From: Avipropionibacterium sp050157065
GTDB lineage: Bacteria > Actinomycetota > Actinomycetes > Propionibacteriales > Propionibacteriaceae
Length of the DNA stretch: 64,000 nt
Reading direction: 5' to 3' (one strand)
Assembly: GCA_050157065.1 (NCBI GenBank)
Contig: CP189573.1
In this document: one piece after another, positions 17,894 through 26,900 of the stretch
Layout of the letters: each line of letters opens with the position of its first letter
Numbering within the stretch: position 1 is the stretch's first letter
Translations under genes and position numbers: made by a program
Notes under the pieces: generated by a model
The model's database searches: none
The model's input: only the letters and a program-made list of their open reading frames with translations
Told to the model about the DNA's origin: nothing

Positions 17894-19384
17894 TCAGCGA
17901 TCGGCCCACCACTGTCGCAGCTCGGCGGTCGCCTCGTCGGTGGTCATCGGACCGCGGTCGAGCCGGAGCTCCAGCAGGTGCCGGTACGCCTCGCCGACGA
18001 CAGGGCCGGGCCCGATGTCGAGCAGCTCCATGATCTGGGTGCCGTCGAGGTCGGGCCGGATCGCGGCGAGTTCCTCCTCGGCCGCCAGTTCGGCGATCCG
18101 ACGTTCGAGGTCGTCGTACGCCTTCCGCAGCCGGGTCGCCTTCCGCTGGTTGCGGGTGGTGCAGTCGGCGCGGGTCAGGATGTGGAGCCGCTCCACCTCG
18201 TCGCCGGCGTCGCGGACGTAGCGGCGGACGGCCGAGTCGGTCCACTCGGGCCCGCCGCGGGCGTCGGCCCGGGTGCCGTCGGGGCCCCCGTACCCGTGGA
18301 ACCGTAGGTGCAGTTCGATCAACTTGCTGATCGCCTTCACCTCGTCGCCGGGGAACTTGAGCGCCTGCAGCCGCTTGCGGGCCAGCTTGGCGCCGACCAC
18401 GTCGTGGTGGTGGAACGACACCTTGCCGCCGGGTTCGAACCGGCGTGTCTTCGGCTTGCCGATGTCGTGCAGCAGGGCGGCGAGCCGGCCGATCAGGTCG
18501 GGCTCGTGGCCGCGGTCGCGTTCCAGTTCGATCGACTGCTCGAGCACGGTCAGGCTGTGTTCGTACACGTCCTTGTGGCGGTGGTGCTCGTCGCGTTCCA
18601 GCCGCATCGCCGGCAGTTCGGGCAGCACGTGGTCGGCCAGCCCGGTGTCGACCAGCACGCCGAGCCCGGCGCGTGGGGAGTCGGTCAGCACCAGCTTGCA
18701 CAGCTCGTCGCGGACCCGTTCGGCGGAGATGATCGAGATCCGATCGGCCATCGCGGTCATCGCGGCGACCACCTGCTCGTCGGGGGTGAACCCGAGCTGG
18801 GAGGTGAACCGGGCCGCCCGCATCATCCGCAGCGGGTCGTCGGAGAACGACTGCTCAGGCGTGCCGGGGGTGGCGAGCCGGCCGGCGGCCAGGTCGGACA
18901 GGCCCCCGTACGGGTCGGTGAACTTCTGGTCCGGCAGCGCGATCGCCATGGCGTTGACGGTGAAGTCGCGGCGGACCAGGTCGCCGAGCAGGGTGTCCCC
19001 GAAGGCGACCTCCGGCTTGCGGGAGTCGGGGGCGTACGCGTCGCTGCGGTAGGTCGTCACCTCGATCACCCAGTCGGCGCCGTCGCCGTCGACGAAGCGG
19101 CAGCCGATGGTGCCGAAGGCGCGGCCGATGTCCCACACCCCGCCGCCGGGGGCCGACGACCTGGCGAAGGAGGTCAGCAGCGGCTGGATCTGCTCTGGCC
19201 GGGCGTCGGTGGTGAAGTCGAGGTCGTTGCCGAGCCGGCCGAGCAGGGCGTCGCGGACCGAACCGCCGACGAGGTGGAGTTCGTGGCCGGCGTCGACGAA
19301 CAGCGTGGCCAACCGGTCGACGACCGGGGTGATCCGCAGCATCTCGGCGAGTGCGTTGGACTGGGCGTTGTTGAGGCTCGGCAC
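17894..19384 (-). CDS. cca: CCA-adding tRNA nucleotidyltransferase with HD domain
   Basis: Adds or repairs the 3'-CCA of tRNAs in the cytoplasm. The nucleotidyltransferase head has LHLVGGSVRDALLGRLGNDL and the carboxylate pair in DLDFTTDARPEQ, followed by RDFTVNAMAI and the RMMRAARFTSQLGF region. A C-terminal HD phosphohydrolase domain has HKDVYEHSLTVL and LAALLHDIGKPKTR. The GTG at 19384 (VPSLNNAQSNALAEM) was chosen because it starts just before the conserved domain and gives 496 aa, close to mycobacterial PcnA; the frame stays open upstream to 19759 without conservation. The tRNA-Ala in this window lacks an encoded CCA and would be a substrate. It runs on the same strand as DUF6049, 75 bp upstream. 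Confidence 0.94.
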   Translation of the reverse strand: MPSLNNAQSNALAEMLRITPVVDRLATLFVDAGHELHLVGGSVRDALLGRLGNDLDFTTDARPEQIQPLLTSFARSSAPGGGVWDIGRAFGTIGCRFVDGDGADWVIEVTTYRSDAYAPDSRKPEVAFGDTLLGDLVRRDFTVNAMAIALPDQKFTDPYGGLSDLAAGRLATPGTPEQSFSDDPLRMMRAARFTSQLGFTPDEQVVAAMTAMADRISIISAERVRDELCKLVLTDSPRAGLGVLVDTGLADHVLPELPAMRLERDEHHRHKDVYEHSLTVLEQSIELERDRGHEPDLIGRLAALLHDIGKPKTRRFEPGGKVSFHHHDVVGAKLARKRLQALKFPGDEVKAISKLIELHLRFHGYGGPDGTRADARGGPEWTDSAVRRYVRDAGDEVERLHILTRADCTTRNQRKATRLRKAYDDLERRIAELAAEEELAAIRPDLDGTQIMELLDIGPGPVVGEAYRHLLELRLDRGPMTTDEATAELRQWWADR

Positions 19385-19533
19385 GACCGACGAGTCTATC
19401 GGGTGCCGTCGCTCCGAGCCGTCGGTCGGTGGGCGCCGGCCGCCGGGGTCGCAGGAATGTCTGTGGACAACTCCTGAGCGGGCCCGTGCGCCCGTACAGT
19501 GGGGGCGGCGTTGAACGACAGATGGGAGCGGTG

Positions 19534-20781
19534 ATGAGTGGCTACCCCCAAGGCCCGCAGCCGTACGACGAGTTCGGGCTGACCCCGCACGGCCAGGGCC
19601 AGTCCGGTGCACCCCAGGGGCAGCACGGCACTCCACAGGGTCAGCCGAGCGCTCCACAAGGTCAACCAGGTGCTCCGCAGGGGCAGCCGGGCTACGGTCA
19701 GCAGGGTGGTTACTCGGGCCAGCCCGCCGGCTACTCGGGGCAGCCCCAGCAACCGACACCGCCCGGGTACGGACCGCAGTCGGCCGCCTCGGCGAGCTAC
19801 CCCGGCGGTCCGGTGCCGCCGGCGGGTCCGCCGCCGAAGAAGAAGTCGCCGCTGGGCCTGGTGCTCGGCCTGATCGGCGGGTTCGTGGTGCTGGCGATCC
19901 TGGCGATGGTCGGGGTCATCGTGTTCGTGATCAACAACAAGCCGGACGAGATGGCGGAGAAGTACTTCGCCGCGCTGGCGGCCGGCAACGCGACCGAGGC
20001 GCTGTCGTACTCCAGCAACGACCCGATCGACAAGTCGCTGCTGACCGACGAGGTGCTCAAGAAGTCGAACGAACTGGGCGCCATCACCGACGTCGTGGTC
20101 CAGTCGTCGACCAGCAGGTCAGTCACGGTGTCGATGAAGATCGGCGGCACCGTCGACGAGGTGACGTACGGGGTCACCAAGGTGGACGGTGAGTGGAAGA
20201 TGACCGACGCCGCCTTCCAGGTGAGGATGATGACCGTCGGGACGGAGAACGCACCGTTGCTGGTGAACGGGGTGAAGCCGGGCGCCACCGGCCAGATGTA
20301 CCTGTTCCCCGGGACGTACGAGTTCGGCACGGGCACAAAGAACTTGGCGTGGACCGAGCCCAAGAAGGTCTTCACCGGCGGCATGGTGATGACCCCGATG
20401 GCCGGGATGCGGGTGGAGATGACCGACGAGGGCAAGGAGGCCGCCCGTACCGCGATCCGGGAATGGCTGAAGGGGTGTGCGGCCAAGAAGGAGTTGGAGC
20501 CGGCGGGGTGCCCGTTCCGGTTGAAGACGTCGTCGTTCAACGGCACGCCCGACACCAACACGATCAAGTGGACCATCGTCGGCGATCCGGCCGCCAAGTG
20601 GCAGCCGCAGCTGCTCACCGACCCGAGGGAGGTGCGGGGGCTGCTGCCGTACACGGTCCGGTTGCAGTTCACCTACACCCGTGGCGCTGAGAAGCAGTCG
20701 TACGATCAGCGGGTCACGTTGAGCACCACCGTCAAGGCCGACATGACGACCGACCCGCCGAAGCTGAGCTACGGCAACTGA
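19534..20781 (+). CDS. Pro/Gln/Gly-rich single-span membrane protein, paralogue A
   Basis: Not assigned to a known function. The 415-residue protein has a cytoplasmic tail of about 105 residues made of GAPQGQ-type repeats, then KKK and one span (LGLVLGLIGGFVVLAILAMV). The extracytoplasmic part begins NKPDEMAEKYFAALAAGNAT, resembling NTF2/DUF4878-type lipoprotein folds. It shares its architecture and several blocks with the next gene (LLTDEVLKKSNELG, LFPGTYEFGTGTKNLAW, the paired Cys in a CAAKKELEPAGCPF region). A GTG directly precedes the ATG used, after a GGGAGCG ribosome site. It is divergent from cca, as are related genes in other actinobacteria. Confidence 0.75.
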   Translation: MSGYPQGPQPYDEFGLTPHGQGQSGAPQGQHGTPQGQPSAPQGQPGAPQGQPGYGQQGGYSGQPAGYSGQPQQPTPPGYGPQSAASASYPGGPVPPAGPPPKKKSPLGLVLGLIGGFVVLAILAMVGVIVFVINNKPDEMAEKYFAALAAGNATEALSYSSNDPIDKSLLTDEVLKKSNELGAITDVVVQSSTSRSVTVSMKIGGTVDEVTYGVTKVDGEWKMTDAAFQVRMMTVGTENAPLLVNGVKPGATGQMYLFPGTYEFGTGTKNLAWTEPKKVFTGGMVMTPMAGMRVEMTDEGKEAARTAIREWLKGCAAKKELEPAGCPFRLKTSSFNGTPDTNTIKWTIVGDPAAKWQPQLLTDPREVRGLLPYTVRLQFTYTRGAEKQSYDQRVTLSTTVKADMTTDPPKLSYGN

Positions 20782-20799
20782 CGCCCCACGGCCCCGGCC

Positions 20800-20813
20800 C
20801 TCGTACGTACGAG
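20800..20813. promoter_or_regulatory. 14-bp perfect palindrome between the two paralogous membrane-protein genes
   Basis: CTCGTACGTACGAG is fully self-complementary and lies 19 bp after the first gene and 36 bp before the second. It could be a protein-binding site or the tip of an intergenic hairpin. Function is unknown. Confidence 0.35.
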
Positions 20814-20848
20814 CGGCTCGGGCATCTGAGACCACGCGAGGAGCAGTG

Positions 20849-22279
20849 ATGAACGCCCAGCCCCCGATGCCCCCCGGTCGGCCCGGATCGCAGCCAGGTG
20901 GTGGGTCCGGTGGTCCCGCTGGTTCCGGTGGTCTTGGCCCTGCTTCTGGTGGGCCGGGTGGGCAACCCGATCCGTGGTCGATGCCGCCGGCGTCGTCGGG
21001 CACCGCGAGTGGGCCGTGGGGGCAGGCCTCGGCCAACCCCGAGGAGTCGACCGTGCTGTACGGGCAGCGGCCCGGCGGGCAGCAGGGCGGGCCGGGTGCT
21101 CCGGGAGCTCCGGGTGGGCCGCAGCAGCAGGGGAGTGCCCCGCGCCCGCAGGGGAGTGGCCCGGGCGGGCCGTACGGACAATCGAGTGCCGGTGGACCGG
21201 GTGCGCCCGGTGGGCAGGCCGGCCATGGCGGGCGTCCGGATGGGCCCGGTGGCCAAGGTGGGCCCGGTGGTCCGGGCGGATCCGGGCCGCAGGGTGGTCC
21301 GCCGCCACACCCGCCGGTCGGCGTGGGGCACCAGGCGATCGCGCCGCCACCGGCGAAGCGGAAGGTGGGCAAGGGACTGCTGATCGGGCTGGTCGCCGGC
21401 GGGCTGGTGCTCGTGCTGGCGATCGTGGCGGGCGCGTACCTGATCTTCCGCGACACCAAGGGCGACATGGTGCTGAACTACTTCGAGGCATTGCAGGCGG
21501 CCAACGCACAGGAGGCCATGACCTACTCCGCGGAGCCGATCACCGACACCACCCTGCTGACCGACGAGGTGCTGAAGCGGTCCAACGAGCTGGGCGGCAT
21601 CTCGCAGGTGTCGATCCACGAGGAGTCGCCGACCTGGGTGACGGTGAACCTGAAGGTCGGCAACGAGCAGCAGCGGATCCAGTACAAGGTGTCCGAGGGC
21701 GACGACGGCTGGAAGCTGGTCGACGCCGCCCGGACGTACGTGATCCCCGAGGCCGACCTGTCCGGGGTGGACATCACCGTGAACGGTGCGAAGCCGTCGA
21801 ACCCGGCGTCGCTGACGCTCTTCCCGGGGATCTACGAGTTCGGCACCGGCACCCCCAACCTGGCGTGGAGCGAACCGGTGCAGGACATCATGGTCGGCAT
21901 CCCGTCGCTGGAGCCGACGATGTCGGTCTCGATCACCGACGAGGGCAAGCAGGCCGCGTACACCGGCCTCGGCGAGCTGATGGCCGAGTGCTCCAAGACC
22001 AAGGAGCTGCAGCCGGAGAACTGCCCGTTCAAGGCCCAGGAGGTGCCCGGCCTGGTGCCCGACTCCGTGCAGTGGGCCGTCGACACCAACCCCGAGTCCG
22101 ACTGGCGCGCGATCGTCGACGGACCCCAGATGTCGGGCACCTACGAGTACACCGTCCGGCTCCGGTTCCAGTACCAGACCGGCGGCCAGACTCGGCAGTA
22201 CGACCAGACCTCCCGGTTGTCGACCAACGTCATCGCCGACCTGACCACCGACCCGATCTCGTACGCGTACGGCCGCTGA
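20849..22279 (+). CDS. Pro/Gly-rich single-span membrane protein, paralogue B
   Basis: 476-residue paralogue of the preceding gene, probably from tandem duplication. The cytoplasmic tail (about 170 residues) is rich in Gly/Pro/Gln, followed by KRKVGKGLLIGLVAGGLVLV (membrane span) and an extracytoplasmic domain starting KGDMVLNYFEALQAANAQEA. Shared blocks with the first copy include LLTDEVLKRSNELGGI, LFPGIYEFGTGTPNLAWSEP, the Cys pair in CSKTKELQPENCPF, and a matching C-terminal ending. GAGGAG upstream supports the ATG at 20849, which is again directly preceded by GTG. Function is unknown; the disulfide-capable Cys pair suggests an exported fold. Confidence 0.75.
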   Translation: MNAQPPMPPGRPGSQPGGGSGGPAGSGGLGPASGGPGGQPDPWSMPPASSGTASGPWGQASANPEESTVLYGQRPGGQQGGPGAPGAPGGPQQQGSAPRPQGSGPGGPYGQSSAGGPGAPGGQAGHGGRPDGPGGQGGPGGPGGSGPQGGPPPHPPVGVGHQAIAPPPAKRKVGKGLLIGLVAGGLVLVLAIVAGAYLIFRDTKGDMVLNYFEALQAANAQEAMTYSAEPITDTTLLTDEVLKRSNELGGISQVSIHEESPTWVTVNLKVGNEQQRIQYKVSEGDDGWKLVDAARTYVIPEADLSGVDITVNGAKPSNPASLTLFPGIYEFGTGTPNLAWSEPVQDIMVGIPSLEPTMSVSITDEGKQAAYTGLGELMAECSKTKELQPENCPFKAQEVPGLVPDSVQWAVDTNPESDWRAIVDGPQMSGTYEYTVRLRFQYQTGGQTRQYDQTSRLSTNVIADLTTDPISYAYGR

Positions 22280-22282
22280 CCG

Positions 22283-22410
22283 CTCCTCGAGCTTGTCGAG
22301 GGCCCGTTCCTCGAGCTTGTCGAGAGGTCCGTCCCTCGAGCTTGTCGAGAGGTCCCCCCCTCCGCCCCTCGAGCTTGTCGAGAGGCCCCGAGCTTGACGA
22401 GGGGGGGGCT
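22283..22410. repeat. REP-like palindromic repeat cluster
   Basis: Four copies of CCTCGAGCTTGTCGAG, some followed by AGGTCC, plus one degenerate copy, fill the space between the second membrane-protein gene and the tRNA. Each unit can fold on itself (CTCGA...TCGAG). The same core occurs at 6706-6790 and near 10348. The rest of the gap up to the tRNA holds nothing I recognise. Confidence 0.8.
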
Positions 22411-22508
22411 ACAGGCCGAAGCGCAATCAGCAGTCGGCGGGTCTCGTCGGCGGTTGGTGCCGAACGTCGCCCGTGCCGTAACATGGTCCGGCACGCCCTC
22501 GGGCGTAC

Positions 22509-22581
22509 GGGGCCTTGGCGCAATTGGTAGCGCACCTGCTTTGCAAGCAGGGGGTTAGGGGTTCGAGTCCCCTAGGCTCCA
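22509..22581 (+). tRNA. tRNA-Ala (anticodon UGC)
   Basis: The acceptor arms GGGGCCT and AGGCTCC pair over 7 bp with one G-U. The anticodon stem CCTGC/GCAGG encloses the loop TTTGCAA, giving anticodon TGC (Ala). The T-arm is AGGGG-TTCGAGT-CCCCT. CCA is not encoded after the discriminator A. Foreign-looking DNA begins about 25 bp downstream, so this gene is the probable integration site of the island. Confidence 0.95.
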
Positions 22582-22605
22582 CACAGAGAAACAGCGGGTC
22601 AAACG

Positions 22606-23340
22606 CTTCGGTTTCTGTGGTTTCGAGTAGAGCTTGCCCTCGTCGGTCCAGTGCTCGGTGATGTCGGTCGGCCACAGCTCGTTGACTCATCGGCGGAGAA
22701 GTCCCGCTGGACCAGACCCGTCGTGGACCGTCGGTCCCGGTGCTTCCCGTTCTTGGCCCGCCTCTTGCCGAAGGTGGACTACCGCTGGTTGTCCCGGCAG
22801 ATCCTTCACCCGTCCGCTCACACATCACCTCACCCGCTTCTGCGGCTTCGCTGACCAGGAACCGGTAGCCGAACTCGGGGTCGTAGCGGTGGGCGTCCAG
22901 GAGTGCGTTGGCCCGGTAGGCCTCGACGAGCTCGGCCTGGCGACCTGCTCTGTCTCCGCCAGTGGTGCTAGGGCTGGCGGGAGAGCTTCAAGACCCGCAG
23001 GGGACACCTCAACGGGAATGCCGTCCTCAGCGAGCTCACTCACGAGCGGGTAGCGTCTCTCCCCGCACGTGGGCCTGCGAGAGGTAGGCAGCGGCACGGC
23101 GCAGAATCCTCGTTCTCCTGCATCAACAGCCGAATCTGCATGCGGGCGTCACGCGGCTCGGGCGACTCCCGCCGGGACGTTTGCCGTCGCCGATGTCGGC
23201 TTGGCGGATCCATAGTGGAGCGTCATCTCGTGGACGCCGAAGTCCTTCGCGATCTGTGCGATCGTGATGCCATCCTCACGGAACCGGGCCACACGCGCGA
23301 CGTCGTCGCGGAACTCCTGGGGTAGGGAGCGGCCTGATGC
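22606..23340 (-). pseudogene. Decayed IS3-family transposase (orfA plus 5' part of orfB)
   Basis: Read on the minus strand across several frames. orfA appears as LPQEFRDDVARVARFREDG, ITIAQIAKDFGVHEMTL and, in another frame, ARMQIRLLMQENE and YLSQAHV-like sequence. orfB follows with YPLVSELAEDGIPVEVS, RYDPEFGYRFLVSEAAEAGE and a WLTDITEHWTDEGKLY-like segment. At least three frameshifts separate these pieces. The catalytic C-terminal part of orfB is missing; homology stops about 25 bp from the tRNA. This is an old IS trapped or truncated at the island border. Confidence 0.8.
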
Positions 23341-23774
23341 ACATCCTTCCAAGCGCCCGGCGGGCAAGCCAGATCGGATGTCACGTATCGGTGCAGCAGT
23401 CCCGAGGCATCCCGCAACTTGTGGCCCGACCGGACAACCGAGGCTTGCCCGGCAACCCACGAAACATGTGCGAGCGGGGCCTCAACCTGCTCATGCCGTC
23501 TAACATCTCGGTCGGTTCAGCCGCGAGCCGGTTGCGACACCCGCGTGGCGCCCACGGTTATCGTCGAGGGAGGCAGACACCGCGTTCGAGCATTGATGGT
23601 GGCGGCAGCCGACTCGCTTCGCCCGCATGCGCCTAGACCTATCGGGCTGACCTGTCGGCGGTCGAGAGACCCTGCAAGCCGGTCGCGGCTGCAGCCGGAT
23701 GCGCATCTGACTCCGTTCCTCAACCCGTTCACCCGAAATCCTCGAGGGCATCGCGACAGCTAGACTGCCTTGGT
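23341..23774. other. Stretch without a supported gene, upstream of the dpdE operon
   Basis: Short open frames occur on both strands but none has recognisable motifs or coherent composition. The last 40 bases contain TAGACT at 23761-23766, a possible -10 element for the dpdE operon. No convincing -35 element could be fixed. Confidence 0.4.
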
Positions 23775-23900
23775 GTGACAGAAGTTGCTCGCCGCGTTGC
23801 CTGGACGAAGGACACGACTCCACGCATGGAAGCGCTGCTATGTCGTCGGGGCGCGCTCCGTCCAGGGCACCGTCGGTGCCGCCGGGGGGCGGGCAAATAG
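23775..23900 (+). CDS. Possible 41-codon leader ORF overlapping dpdE
   Basis: GTG-initiated frame beginning VTEVARRVAWTKDTTPRMEA and ending with TAG, where TAGTG also supplies the GTG start of dpdE. The one-base overlap would couple translation of dpdE to the leader. The C-terminal half is Arg/Gly-rich and looks noncoding, so this may be a chance ORF or a vestige. No homologue is recognised. Confidence 0.25.
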   Translation: MTEVARRVAWTKDTTPRMEALLCRRGALRPGHRRCRRGAGK

Positions 23901-26900
23901 TGGTGCTTTCCCTGGGAAACCTAGTGACCTTCCCGTTGTCGCCAGGCATTGGTCGAGTCGCGGAATTTGACGGGGCCAAGGCCAGAATCGAGTTCTTCGA
24001 GTCGGCAGCTGAGCCGGTGGCCGATGTCGTGTGGTGTGATGTCGCCGATGTACGCCGCGTGCCCCTCGGCGAGCAGACCAAGGTCCACTTCAAGGACGGC
24101 AACGACCGGTGGCGCGCTGGCCGCGTCGTTGGCGGCGACGACGACATGGGCGTCTACTACGTGCGGGTGCCCAACCAACATTGGGACGTGGACATAGCCG
24201 AGAGCCGCCTGCGGGTCCGGTGGGAGAAGGCACCGCGGGATCCGCTGCAGGCGCTGTTGAGCGGAGCGAATGAATCCCCTCGCTTCCGAGACGCGCGGGA
24301 GCCCGTTCGGAGAGCGCTGCTGGCTGAGCGCGCGGCGACAGCCTCTGCAACCGGCATTATGTCGTCCGGCGTGCGCATCCACGCACACCAGATCAATGCT
24401 GCGCTCCGGATCATCCGAGACCCCGTGCAGCGCTACCTCCTTGCCGACGAGGTGGGGATGGGCAAGACGATCCAGGCCGGCCTAGTGATGCGTCAGTTGC
24501 TCGTTGACGAACCGGGCCGTCGGATCGGCGTCATCGTGCCGGACGCGATGGTCGCCCAATGGCGGTCGGAGTTGCTTGAGAAGTTCTACCTCGACGACTT
24601 CGTCAACTCAGCCGGCGAATTGCCGTTTGTGATTCTTTCCCATAGCGCGTCGAAGCAGTGGAAGCAGTTGAGCGGGGTGGACCTGCTCGTCGTCGACGAG
24701 GCACACCTACTCGCTCGCACGGACGGGCCGACGGCGTCACCATACGCCGACATCGCCCCGATCGCGCACGGGGCGCCACGCGTCCTCATGCTGTCGGCGA
24801 CCCCATTCTCTCGTAGTTCGACCACCGACCTCGCTTTGCTGCATCTGCTGGACCCGCAGTTGTTTCGATGGGAGGACCAAGACGCCTTCGTTGAACTGCT
24901 CAGCGCCCGGCACCAGTTGGCGCTAGCGGTCTTCGGCCTGGACGAGGAACCGGACCCTAACAACCCCGAGTTGCTGGAGTTGCAGTTCGACGAGATCGGG
25001 CAACTGCTCCCCGGGGACGACACTCTCCGGCTGGCCATGGAACGTGCGCTGGGCGTGATGCGGGCTGGCGGCGGCGATCCCGAAGCCGTCGACCTTGAGG
25101 CGCTGAAGAGCGCTATCGCCGTTCTTCGCACCCACATCTCCGAGACCTATCGACTGCACCATCGAGTCATCCGCAACCGACGCCACGTGATCGAGAAGCA
25201 GCGACTGGACGACAAGGGCCTGCTGACGCCCTTCGAATTTACCGGCCGGACCCGCCCCAAGGTCGCGCGTCTCAACGGTGAGGAGGTGACCGCCGGTGCG
25301 AGCGCGATCGCTGATTGGGTTGCTCGTTGCTCCGCCGCCATCCTCGACGATGAACTCGATCCAAGGCCCTATGGCCGCGCGCTGGGCGTCCTGGTCTCAC
25401 GCCTAGGTGGACCTGTGCGCGATCTGCACGACGCGCTCGACTACCGGGTAAACGGGAAGGAAGCCGGCCTCCTCCCCGAGGAAAAGTCGCTCCTTGACCT
25501 AGCGCCGCCCCTCGGCTTTGAGTCACGAATCCTGGTCGAACTCGGCACCGCGTCCGGCACAGACGGTCTCGAATTACTTGCCGAAGCAATCGCGAGGCGT
25601 TGCCCCCCGAAGCAGCGCGCCGTCATCTTCTGTGGCCGGGGGGTCCTTGCCGCCAACCTGCGCGATCGGCTCATGGGGCGCCCGGTGCCCGCCTACGCGC
25701 ATCTGGAGGAACAGTCCGAGGTGCAGCGTGAAGAGGCGACTGATTCGTGGCGGCGCGCGGGGGGCATGCTCGTCGTCGACGAGACCGGCGACGTGGGCCG
25801 CAATTTTCAGGAGGCCGACCTCGCCTTCCACGTCCGGCTGCCTTGGAACCCGAACAGCCTTGAGCAGCGAATCGGCCGCGTGGATCGGTACGGCGACCAT
25901 CGCACCGCGCAGCAGTACGTCATCGCGGACAGCGACCCCGATGGTCTGCTGACCGCATGGGTAAAGGTGCTGAGCTCTGGATTCGGAATTTTCGGCGAAT
26001 CGATCTCGACCCTCCAGGAAGCTGTCGACGACCTTGCCGAGGACCTCTGGACAGCCGCCCTAACCGAAGGTATCGAGGGGTTCCTCGATCGGCAGACGAC
26101 GATCGGCGAGGCACTTCGCAGGGAAAAGCGGCGGATCAACGAACTGGATGCACTGGAGTCTAGTTACGGCACACACGCAGATGGAGAGGCAATGGCGATG
26201 GCGATCGCGGCGTACGAGGAGGACTCGACGGGCATCGAGAAGGCCTTCACGCAGTTGATCGAGGGAGCAGAGGGGTTCCGTTTCGCCCGCAGGCCCAACA
26301 TGGACGGCAGCGTCACCTTTGAGCACGGGCTTGAGGAGAAGCCGCTGCTGAGCCCGAGGCTGCTCGGCCGGATCAACACAGTTAAAGAGGCCCGGACCGG
26401 GTTCTTCGACCGCTGGCAACTGCGGCCGAGAGGTCGGCTCTTCCGCCGAGGAAACCCATTCATCGACGGAGTCGAGACGCTGCTCGACCTGGACGACCGG
26501 GGCCAGGCGGTGGCGATGTGGCGACTGAATCAGCGCGGGCCGAACGAGCCGATGACGTACTTCGGATTCGACTTCCTCATCGAGGCGGATCTCGGGCCGA
26601 TGGTGGACCTGCTCCACGGTCGATCCCAGGTTGAACCCATCGCACGACGGCGGGCCGACGCTGCCTTGGCGCCGCAGTATCAACGCGTATGGATCCCAGC
26701 CCACACCTTGGTCCCGGTCGACGACCCGGGGTTTGCCAGCTATCTTTCTCTGCCGTACGTCAAGGGTCGCGACGTCAACTTAAACTTCCATCGAATCCCA
26801 GCGCTCCACTCGTTGCTGGGTGGCGAAAACAACCTAGCGCCCGTCGCAGAGAGTTGCTTCTCGGTGGCCCGCGAGCACGTCGAGGTGGTCGCTGACGTAG

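Noticed and set aside
22283..22410. Short palindromic repeats considered as CRISPR repeats
   Set aside because: Spacing is irregular and very short, and the same unit is dispersed elsewhere, which fits REP-like elements.
22560..22581. Second attachment-site copy of the tRNA 3' end
   Set aside because: No other copy of GTTCGAGTCCCCTAGG was seen in the window, so attL/attR cannot be called.
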